Below the pieces are notes generated by a model. The model was not told the DNA's origin. It ran no database searches and saw nothing but the letters and a program-made list of their open reading frames with translations. This document shows, piece by piece, positions 1-5,153 of a stretch of DNA of 7,874 bases. How positions within the stretch are numbered: the stretch's first letter is position 1; every line of letters starts with the position of its first letter. The translations under genes and the position numbers were made by a program. Source of the stretch: JANLSO01 sp031362405 (GTDB taxonomy: Bacteria > Actinomycetota > Thermoleophilia > Miltoncostaeales > Miltoncostaeaceae); the NCBI GenBank assembly GCA_031362405.1, contig JANLSO010000156.1:1-7874 (forward strand), in the 5' to 3' direction.

Positions 1-20
1 CGTGGGCACTCCCCAACTCC

Positions 21-44
21 GGGAGGCCCCCCGCGGCCCCTCCC
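21..44 (-). terminator. GC-rich hairpin after the frcB stop
   Basis: Arms GGGAGG (21-26) and CCTCCC (39-44) flank a 12-nt loop containing the self-complementary CCGCGG, 16 bp beyond the frcB stop codon. No T tract follows on the minus strand, so it is not a classical intrinsic terminator. Binding-protein genes are often separated from transporter genes by hairpins that stabilise the 5' message or attenuate readthrough; that role is inferred. Confidence 0.3.
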
Positions 45-59
45 TGCTCGTTCAACGCA

Positions 60-1136
60 TCATCCCCCACCCGGCCCCGCGCCGGCCGCCGAGACGATCG
101 ACTCGGCGCCGTCGACGGGCGTGTCGGTGATGAGGGTCACACCGGTGTCGAAGAAGTCCAGACCGGGTGACACCTCGGGCTTGGTGCCGTCGGCGGCGAA
201 CTTCACGCCCGCCTCAACTCCGAGGGCCGCCATCTTGAGCGGGAACTGCATTGACGTGGCGCCGATGACGCCCGACTTCACGTTGGCGACACCGGGGCAA
301 CCGCCGTCGACGGACACGATCGTGACGTTCTTCTCCTTGCCGGCGGCCTTCAGAGCCTGGTATGCGCCTGCGGCGGCAGGCTCGTTGATCGTGTAGACCA
401 GGTTGATTCCGGGCTCCTTCTGCAGGAGCGTCTCCATGGCGGTGCGGCCACCTTCTTCGGCCCCGTCGGTGACGTCATTGCCGACGATTCGTGGGTCCTT
501 CTCATCGCCGATCTTGTTCGCGTCGGCGGTGTCGATACCGAAGCCCTTCAGGAAGCCTTGGTCGCGGGCGACATCGACAGTGACCTGACTGGTGTTGAGG
601 TCGAGCAGGGCGATCTTCGCGTTCGCGGCCTCCGCGCCGAGCTTGGCCTTCGCCCACTGGCCGATCAACTCACCGGCTTTGAAGTTGTCGGTCGCGAACG
701 TCGCGTCGGCAGCCGTGATCGGGTCGAGCGGTGTGTCGAGAGCAATGACGAGGATCCCGGCGTCACGCGCCTTCTGGATCGCCGGGACAATCGCCTTCGT
801 GTCGCTCGGTGTGATCAGGATCGCCGATGCCTTCGAGGCGATCAGGGTCTCGACGGCAGCAACTTGGCTGTCGTTGTCGCCGTCCTTCTTTCCGGCGTAT
901 GTCTTCAGCTCGGCGCCGAGCTCGTCGGCCTTGGCCTGCGCGCCTTCCTTCATCTTCACGAAGAACGGGTTCGTCTCGGTCTTGGTAATGAGACCGATGA
1001 TCACCTTGTCGCCCGAGGGCGCGGCACCCGTGTCGGTCGCTGCGCTCTTCGAGTCGCTGCCGCATCCGGCCGCGAGGATCGCGAGAGACGCCGTCCCCAC
1101 CGCAAGCAAACCTGCCAGCTTCTTCCTGCGAATCAT
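60..1136 (-). CDS. frcB: FrcB-like sugar ABC transporter substrate-binding lipoprotein
   Basis: Lipid-anchored extracytoplasmic receptor that would bind a sugar, probably fructose or a similar monosaccharide, and deliver it to an ABC permease. The 358-aa product starts with a lipoprotein signal (positively charged RRKK, hydrophobic core, lipobox AAGC with Cys25), then a Ser/Ala/Gly-rich linker. From about residue 44 it is a periplasmic-binding-protein type 1 fold (Peripla_BP_4). Motifs closely match the fructose-binding FrcB group as I recall it: LITKTETNPFF (49-59), ILITPSDTKAIVPAI (106-120), IALDTP (131-136), ATDNFKAGELIG (148-159), YTINEPAAAGAY (248-259) and VSVDGG (274-279). Asn56, Asp134, Asn251 and Asp277 are likely ligand contacts by family analogy. 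The ATG at 1136 was chosen because GGAGG lies 8 nt upstream and the signal peptide starts there; an ATG 15 nt further upstream overlaps that Shine-Dalgarno. The permease and ATPase genes should lie beyond the left edge. Substrate identity is inferred. Confidence 0.88.
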   Translation of the reverse strand: MIRRKKLAGLLAVGTASLAILAAGCGSDSKSAATDTGAAPSGDKVIIGLITKTETNPFFVKMKEGAQAKADELGAELKTYAGKKDGDNDSQVAAVETLIASKASAILITPSDTKAIVPAIQKARDAGILVIALDTPLDPITAADATFATDNFKAGELIGQWAKAKLGAEAANAKIALLDLNTSQVTVDVARDQGFLKGFGIDTADANKIGDEKDPRIVGNDVTDGAEEGGRTAMETLLQKEPGINLVYTINEPAAAGAYQALKAAGKEKNVTIVSVDGGCPGVANVKSGVIGATSMQFPLKMAALGVEAGVKFAADGTKPEVSPGLDFFDTGVTLITDTPVDGAESIVSAAGAGPGGG

Positions 1137-1225
1137 TTGATGGTCCTCCATCGGTGCCCCCCAAGGGCCATTGCCCAGCGCCCTCACATGATGTTGTTTT
1201 GTGTGAGTTCTGGTTTGTTCTGCTG

Positions 1226-1256
1226 TGTCTACTTGGCTTCTTGACCGAATGTCAAG
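1226..1256 (-). promoter_or_regulatory. Probable frcB promoter with a dyad over the -35 box
   Basis: Reading the minus strand there is a perfect -35 TTGACA (1250-1255), an 18-bp spacer and a weaker -10 TAGACA (1226-1231), about 90 bp upstream of the frcB start. The -35 box is inside an inverted repeat, CTTGAC (1240-1245) and GTCAAG (1251-1256) with 5 bp between, which could be a repressor operator. The leader further down holds another inverted repeat, CTCACA (1183-1188) and TGTGAG (1202-1207), within a locally A/T-richer stretch. The regulator is not in the window. Confidence 0.45.
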
Positions 1257-1317
1257 GGACGAGCACCGCCGACCGCGACCGGATCGCGCGTTTTGTCGCA
1301 AAGTCCGGGGCGTCTAG

Positions 1318-1352
1318 ATGTCATCACCGGTGCCTGGCACCGGTGATGACAT
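1318..1352. repeat. 35-bp perfect palindrome between FGGY kinase and frcB
   Basis: Arms of 17 nt, ATGTCATCACCGGTGCC (1318-1334) and its exact reverse complement (1336-1352), are separated by one base, T1335. It begins 9 bp beyond the FGGY kinase stop and about 60 bp upstream of the frcB -35 box. As RNA from either strand it would make a very stable hairpin with a small loop; no T tract follows on either side. It could be a factor-independent transcript end, a dispersed REP-type palindrome with a GGTGCC/GGCACC core, or an operator. Sequence alone does not decide. Confidence 0.7.
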
Positions 1353-1361
1353 TTCCCTCGT

Positions 1362-2543
1362 TCACCCGCCGTCGAGCGCGCGCCGGGCCAGGATCGCCGC
1401 GCCGCGTGCCGCGCTCGTCGGGTCGGTGCGAGGCTCGAGCCCATCTCCGAGGCGGCGGCGCAGGGCCGCCGTGAGCCCGGGGTGTTCGATCCAGCCACCC
1501 GCGGCGATGATGCGTCGGGTATCTCCAAAGAGGCGGCTCATTGCGCCGAGGAGGTCCCCTTCGGCGTCGGCGACCGCCTCGTATGCCGCGGTCCACTCCG
1601 GCCCTGGGGGATCGCCGGGCCCTCCGAGACGATCGCGCAACGGTTGGAGCACAAGCCCACACGGTGTTGCGCCAAGCACCGCCGCCCGCTGCCCGTCGAG
1701 GTAGCGATCGACGGTCAGCCCGACAGCGGCGGCCCGGGCAAGGCCTGGCCACGAGGTGAGCACCCGCACCGCGGCACCAGAGGTGCCGCACGAAAGAAAC
1801 GCCGTCGAGGCGTCGTCGGCGCCGATCGCGAGCGCAGAGGCGTAGCAGTCGAGACCTGCGACCGACACAACGGCGCCGACCAACCCCGCGGAACCACCGC
1901 CAACCCTTCCCGCAGGTGCCCCGGCCGAGACGAGCTCGCCGAACCAGGCCGCCCTCGCGCCCGACCACTCCAGCGCCGCCGTGTAGAGCTGGGCAGTGCC
2001 GACATCGAGCACGCCGCTGCGCGACGCCAACGACAGCTCACTGAGCGGCCGACCACCGAGCCGATGCGCAATCCATTCGGGGACCGAGTACCAGCGGTGC
2101 GCACGGCCGAGGTCGTAGCCCGCATCGGCCAGCCACCTCCACTTCACAAGCGTCGGGCGATCGTCGGGCCGCCGACCCGATCGTTCCGCGAAGTCCGTCA
2201 GATCATGTGCGAGCGCGCCGGCCTCGACCGTGCCCCGGTCGTCGTGCCACGCGATCGCGGGCGCGACGGGGCGATCGTGTCGATCTGCGAGAACCCCCGT
2301 CTCGCCCATGCCGGTGACTCCGATCGCGCAAACCCGCACGTCACCGGCGGCGGCGAAGGCCCGCTCGACGCAGGCGATGGTGGTATCGGCGAGGGCGGCC
2401 GGGTCGGCCTCGATCCCCGGGCTCACCGCCGACCACGGCGTGCGCGCCTGTGCCCCGCCCAGCGGGGTGAGATCCTCGGCGTAGACAACGGCCTTGATGA
2501 AGGTGGTTCCGACGTCGACGCCCATGAGGGCGTTCTCTGGCAT
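1362..2543 (-). CDS. FGGY-family carbohydrate kinase (short form)
   Basis: Cytoplasmic ATP-dependent sugar or polyol kinase of the FGGY (xylulokinase/glycerol kinase) family; substrate unknown. The N-terminal phosphate-binding motif GVDVGTTFIKAVV is at residues 8-20 with Asp10. GMGETGVLAD (79-88) and AIAWHDDRG (97-105) match the sugar-binding first domain. VAGLDCYASALAIGA (228-242) carries the expected catalytic Asp, D232, but Leu replaces the His usual before it in this motif. CGTSG (252-256) and AAGG (347-350) are ATP-site motifs of the second domain. At 393 aa it is about 100 residues shorter than typical members (near 500), without an obvious break. The ATG at 2543 was chosen because homology starts just after it; GGAGG is 12 nt upstream, and an ATG at 2525 is the alternative. 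It lies upstream of frcB on the same strand and is divergent from the ROK kinase, suggesting a shared sugar pathway. Confidence 0.85.
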   Translation of the reverse strand: MPENALMGVDVGTTFIKAVVYAEDLTPLGGAQARTPWSAVSPGIEADPAALADTTIACVERAFAAAGDVRVCAIGVTGMGETGVLADRHDRPVAPAIAWHDDRGTVEAGALAHDLTDFAERSGRRPDDRPTLVKWRWLADAGYDLGRAHRWYSVPEWIAHRLGGRPLSELSLASRSGVLDVGTAQLYTAALEWSGARAAWFGELVSAGAPAGRVGGGSAGLVGAVVSVAGLDCYASALAIGADDASTAFLSCGTSGAAVRVLTSWPGLARAAAVGLTVDRYLDGQRAAVLGATPCGLVLQPLRDRLGGPGDPPGPEWTAAYEAVADAEGDLLGAMSRLFGDTRRIIAAGGWIEHPGLTAALRRRLGDGLEPRTDPTSAARGAAILARRALDGG

Positions 2544-2622
2544 TCTCGTCCGCGGCCTCCGGGCCGACCCCTGGGCGATGCTGCCCGACAAGCCTATGTT
2601 CTCGACCATAGGAGGCATCCGC
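2544..2622. promoter_or_regulatory. Divergent promoter region between FGGY and ROK kinases
   Basis: These 79 bp separate two divergent start codons and must carry signals for both unless transcription starts inside a gene. An inverted repeat, CCTATG (2593-2598) and CATAGG (2607-2612) with an 8-bp spacer, ends in the ROK Shine-Dalgarno GGAGG (2611-2615) and could act as an operator or block ribosome access. TATGTT (2595-2600) is a possible plus-strand -10, but no convincing -35 is visible for either direction. Confidence 0.4.
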
Positions 2623-3573
2623 ATGATCCTCGGCGGTATCGAAGCGGGTGGGACGAAGTTCGTATGCCTCCTCGCCGATTCGGCGGGTGAGATTCTCGCC
2701 CAGGCGACGTTCCCGACGCGTCAGCCCGACGAGACCCTGGCCGACGTGCTCCGGTTCTTTCGGGATGCCGCGGCCGACGGGATCCGTCCCCAAGCCGTGG
2801 GAATCGGCGCATTCGGCCCGCTCGAGCTACGCCCAGGACCGACTTTTGGCCGCATCGCGACGACGACGAAGCCCGGGTGGTCGGGAACCGATCTGGTCGG
2901 TCCCGTGCACGCGGCGCTCGGGGTGCCCGTCGCCCTCGACACCGACGTCAACGCCGCCGCGGTCGCCGAAGCCCGCTGGGGCGCCGCGCAGGGCCGTGAC
3001 ACGTTCGCCTACATCACTGTGGGTACCGGGATTGGCGGCGGGGCGCTTGTCGACGGTCGACCCATTCATGGCCTGGTCCACCCGGAGATGGGTCACGTGA
3101 GCGTCCCGAGGGAGCCCGACGATGCCTTCCTCGGCCTTTGCCCGTTCCACGCCGACTGCTTCGAGGGTATGGCCAGCGGGCCGGCGATCGCCGCCCGCTG
3201 GGGCCGCCCGGCCCAGGAGCTTGAAGGGGAGGTGCTCGCCCGAGCGACCGACCTCGAAGCCCGCTATCTGGCCGCGGGCCTACGCAACATCGTCTACGCG
3301 CTGGCGCCTGAGCGAATAGTGATCGGCGGCGGGGTCGTGAACATGCCGGGCCTTCTACCCGCAGTACGCGTTCGGCTCAGGGAAATACTGGCGGGCTACC
3401 CCGGGCTGGACGAGCACGCAACCGATGCCTTCGTCGTCCGCGCGGGACTCGACCAGATGGCCGGTCCCCGGGGAGCCGTGATCCTCGCCGAGCATGCCCT
3501 TCGCGCGATGTCGTCGCAGAGACGCAACCCGGGCGAGGGGGCTACCGGCCGACGGGCCAATGCTCAACGTTGA
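2623..3573 (+). CDS. ROK-family fructokinase-type sugar kinase
   Basis: Cytoplasmic kinase likely phosphorylating fructose to fructose 6-phosphate (YdhR/GmuE-type ROK fructokinases, EC 2.7.1.4); other hexoses are possible. The 316-aa protein has the phosphate motif GGIEAGGTKF (4-13), GIGAFGPLEL (60-69), and DTDVNAAA (106-113), in which Asp108 aligns with the ROK catalytic base. TVGTGIGGGAL follows at 132-142. A zinc-binding set typical of this subgroup is complete: His157 in HPEMGH, then Cys173, His176 and Cys179 in CPFHADC. The second-domain ATP motif IGGGVVN is at 234-240. The ATG at 2623 is fixed by GGAGG 7 nt upstream and by the motif beginning at residue 4. The Arg/Gly-rich tail after about residue 297 looks non-homologous. 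Its last 32 bp are antisense to the vapC 3' end, so the original stop may have been replaced. It is divergent from the FGGY kinase and near frcB, consistent with fructose use. Confidence 0.9.
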   Translation: MILGGIEAGGTKFVCLLADSAGEILAQATFPTRQPDETLADVLRFFRDAAADGIRPQAVGIGAFGPLELRPGPTFGRIATTTKPGWSGTDLVGPVHAALGVPVALDTDVNAAAVAEARWGAAQGRDTFAYITVGTGIGGGALVDGRPIHGLVHPEMGHVSVPREPDDAFLGLCPFHADCFEGMASGPAIAARWGRPAQELEGEVLARATDLEARYLAAGLRNIVYALAPERIVIGGGVVNMPGLLPAVRVRLREILAGYPGLDEHATDAFVVRAGLDQMAGPRGAVILAEHALRAMSSQRRNPGEGATGRRANAQR

Positions 3574-3922
3574 TCTCCGTCATCGGAAGGTCCTTGGGAT
3601 TCCCCGTGCACACGCGGGCCCCCGCGCTGAGAGCCGCGGCCGCGACGACGCAGTCGGCCTGAGACAACGTCACGCCACGTGCGGCGAAGTCGTGCCGCCA
3701 GGCGCCGGCCTGCCATCCCTCAACCTCGCCGAGGGAGGTAACCCGGAGCCCGGCGAACAACCGTCGCGCCTTGGTCAGCTCCGACGATCGCAGCCTTCGG
3801 GCGATCTCATCGACGCCGATCGCACACACGTAGGGACGCCACCCACGGTCCGCAACTCGAGCTTCTGGCCGAGCGCAAAGAATGTCGATCAGCACCGTCG
3901 TGTCCAACATGGCGAGGGCCAT
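3542..3922 (-). CDS. vapC: PIN-domain toxin ribonuclease, VapC family
   Basis: Toxin of a type II toxin-antitoxin pair; VapC proteins are Mg-dependent endoribonucleases that cut tRNA or rRNA and stop growth when not bound by VapB. The 126-aa product is normal size. It has the PIN acidic set: Asp7 in MLDTTVLIDIL, Glu39 in VDEIARRL, Asp90 in LSQADCVVAAAA, and Asp111 in the typical TGNPKDLPM motif (107-114). No active-site loss is visible, so the toxin looks competent. The start at 3922 is supported by a TGATG overlap in which the antitoxin stop TGA shares its A with the vapC ATG, the usual translational coupling; an internal ATG at residue 5 is the alternative. The 3' end converges on and overlaps the ROK kinase by 32 bp. 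The reading frame of its partner vapB is broken. Confidence 0.88.
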   Translation of the reverse strand: MALAMLDTTVLIDILCARPEARVADRGWRPYVCAIGVDEIARRLRSSELTKARRLFAGLRVTSLGEVEGWQAGAWRHDFAARGVTLSQADCVVAAAALSAGARVCTGNPKDLPMTEINVEHWPVGR

Positions 3923-4162
3923 CAGCCGACGCGCTGGGCATCCGCTCGAGGCTCTGCGTGAACCCATGCCGCGGCATCCGCTGCCCAGAGCCGGTCAGCA
4001 TCGTCATCAATCGACCCGATGGCGCTTTCGATCAGCTCCCAGCGCCGCTCACTGTCAATGGCCGTTGGACGGCGGCGGCGGCGTACGCGCTTCGATGCCC
4101 GACCCGACACGTCGGTCGATCTCTGCAACGAGCGTCTCTTCGAGGGTGGTGTGTATACGCAT
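3922..4162 (-). pseudogene. vapB: VapB-like antitoxin gene with two apparent frameshifts
   Basis: The three reading frames of the minus strand together give one plausible 80-aa ribbon-helix-helix antitoxin. Frame one starts at the ATG at 4162 with MRIHTTLEETLVAEIDRRVG, the N-terminal strand and first helix of an RHH DNA-binding domain. Near 4098-4100 (a GGG run) the frame must shift by one missing base to continue HRSAYAAAAVQR, the second RHH helix. Near 4060-4063 (GGCC) a second missing base restores AIDSERRWELIE and the C-terminal toxin-binding tail WAADAAAWVHAEPRAD...RVG, typical of actinobacterial VapB. The tail ends in TGA overlapping the vapC start. Uncorrected, translation from 4162 stops after 35 residues. 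Both changes are losses of one G in a G run, so sequencing error is as likely as real decay. No strong Shine-Dalgarno is visible. Confidence 0.72.
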
Positions 4163-4206
4163 GGCCAATTTGTGGCACACGCCTCTGCGCCGGTTAAGTT
4201 CGACCA

Positions 4207-4236
4207 CTCGCATGTCCTATGCATCGGACATGCGAG
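4207..4236. promoter_or_regulatory. 30-bp near-perfect palindrome, candidate vapBC operator
   Basis: Arms CTCGCATGTCC (4207-4217) and GGACATGCGAG (4226-4236) are exact reverse complements, and the 8-bp centre is itself palindromic (ATGCAT, 4219-4224) except for one mismatched pair. It lies 44 bp upstream of the vapB start and 67 bp upstream of the small membrane protein start. VapBC complexes normally repress their own promoter through such inverted repeats, so an autoregulatory operator is the best reading; a transcript-end hairpin is less likely here because genes diverge from it. No clear -10/-35 pair was identified. Confidence 0.5.
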
Positions 4237-4303
4237 AACCTTGCCGCTGTGAACCTGCTCTTCTCCTCGCAGACCGCGGTCGGGATCGGTAATTCCTACG
4301 TCG

Positions 4304-4531
4304 GTGGCAGCGCGGTCACTTCGGCCGCCCGTTCGCATTGACCCTCGGCTGGCCATCGGAGTGGCAACCGCCCTGGCCGCCTTTACCGCGTGCATCATGG
4401 CGTGGAGCGACGAGTGGTCGACCACGACGAGCGGCGGACTGCTGCTCTACTCGAGCGCCGGCACCGCGCTGCTGCTCATCGCGGCGGCGATGGTCCGTGT
4501 CGTGGCGCCACCCCCACGGCAGGCAGCCTGA
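4304..4531 (+). CDS. Small two-helix membrane protein, function unknown
   Basis: I do not recognise this 75-aa product. It has a short basic N-terminus (ARSLRPPVRIDPR), a first hydrophobic segment at about residues 17-33 (LAIGVATALAAFTACIM), and a polar connector WSDEWSTTTSGG. A second hydrophobic segment follows at about 46-66 (LLLYSSAGTALLLIAAAMVRV), then a Pro/Arg tail. That layout suggests a hairpin of two transmembrane helices with both ends cytoplasmic. Third codon positions are strongly G/C, as in neighbouring genes, which favours real coding. The start is a GTG with no clear Shine-Dalgarno, so the N-terminus is uncertain. It converges on the DUF302 gene with 23 bp between stops. No catalytic motif is seen. 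Confidence 0.55.
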   Translation: MAARSLRPPVRIDPRLAIGVATALAAFTACIMAWSDEWSTTTSGGLLLYSSAGTALLLIAAAMVRVVAPPPRQAA

Positions 4532-4554
4532 GGGGGACGCCCCGCCGTGAGGCC

Positions 4555-5061
4555 CTACGCCCCAGCGGCAGCCAGGCGAGCGAGAACGCCGTCGATCACG
4601 TCGGCAACCTTGCTCAGGCCGTTTTTGCCGTACTGCGCCATCATCGGGGCGAACTTGTCGTACGAGATGTGAACCGTGCCCTCCGCGTCTTCGAAGACGA
4701 AGATCTTGGTCGGCAGGTAGAGCCCGACCTCCGGGCCGCCGGCCTCGAGCAGCTTGCGCGCGGTCAGCGGGTTGCCGACGATGAAGCACTTGGCCTTCAT
4801 GGGGACGCCCGCGAGCGTCAGCACCCTGCCCCAGTTCAGATAGCCGACCTCGATAAGGTTGCTGCGCCCGGCGAAGTCGGCGCACTCGGCTGCGTAGTCG
4901 TCCCAGGTGCCGCTCGCCGAGAGGCGGTCCATCAATTTCTCGGTGCTGGCGTTACCCAGTTCGGCGGTGAGGTCTCTGACGGCGTCATCGAACGACTTCG
5001 ATGAGACGATGTCGACGTGCTCGTTCGTGAAGCTGGTGGTGCGGGGCACGGAATCGGCCAT
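4555..5061 (-). CDS. DUF302 domain protein
   Basis: 168-aa cytoplasmic protein with a C-terminal DUF302 (TT1751-like) domain, whose biochemical role is not established. The recognisable core is FIVGNPLTARKLLEAGG (93-109), then GLYLPTKIFVFED (113-125) and VHISYDKFAPM (130-140), matching the family pattern of an NP turn, an LP-x-[KR] strand and a Val/Tyr-rich strand. The N-terminal part (about 14-60) is charged and helical and may be the usual DUF302 first half with an insertion. No signal peptide or membrane segment is seen. The start at 5061 is chosen for AAGGAG 10 nt upstream; the open frame extends further upstream without a better signal. It lies 92 bp downstream of the MetX-like gene on the same strand, so co-transcription is possible. 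A TAGGCT (-10-like, 5100-5105) in the gap could instead give it its own promoter. Confidence 0.8.
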   Translation of the reverse strand: MADSVPRTTSFTNEHVDIVSSKSFDDAVRDLTAELGNASTEKLMDRLSASGTWDDYAAECADFAGRSNLIEVGYLNWGRVLTLAGVPMKAKCFIVGNPLTARKLLEAGGPEVGLYLPTKIFVFEDAEGTVHISYDKFAPMMAQYGKNGLSKVADVIDGVLARLAAAGA

Positions 5062-5153
5062 CGGTACGCATCTCCTTCGTGGGGCCGGGCGAGCGCGAAA
5101 GCCTACGCGCGAGCGGTGCCTGCCCGCCCGATGGGCGAGCACGCACGGAAAGA
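5062..5153 (-). promoter_or_regulatory. Gap between MetX-like and DUF302 genes: weak hairpin and -10-like site
   Basis: Just past the MetX-like stop is a hairpin CGCCC-GAT-GGGCG (5125-5137) without a T tract. Further down, on the minus strand, TAGGCT (5100-5105) fits a loose actinobacterial -10, about 40 bp before the DUF302 start, but no -35 matches at the right distance. Both calls are tentative. Confidence 0.25.

Noticed and set aside
558..1244. 228-aa plus-strand open frame opposite frcB
   Set aside because: Shadow of the frcB coding sequence; no recognisable motif.
1482..2690. 402-aa plus-strand open frame opposite the FGGY kinase
   Set aside because: It is antisense to a gene with clear FGGY motifs, is Arg/Pro/Gly-rich without any domain, and is explained by high-GC codon bias on the other strand.
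4065..4085. GGC/GCC-rich triplet run (GGCGGCGGCGGCG) considered as a simple repeat of interest
   Set aside because: It encodes the Ala run of the antitoxin second helix and is ordinary for high-GC coding DNA, although it adds to sequencing-error risk near the frameshifts.
3922..4425. 167-aa minus-strand open frame ending at vapC
   Set aside because: Only its last about 46 codons carry antitoxin sequence; the upstream part runs through the palindrome and opposes the small membrane protein, so it is not one gene.
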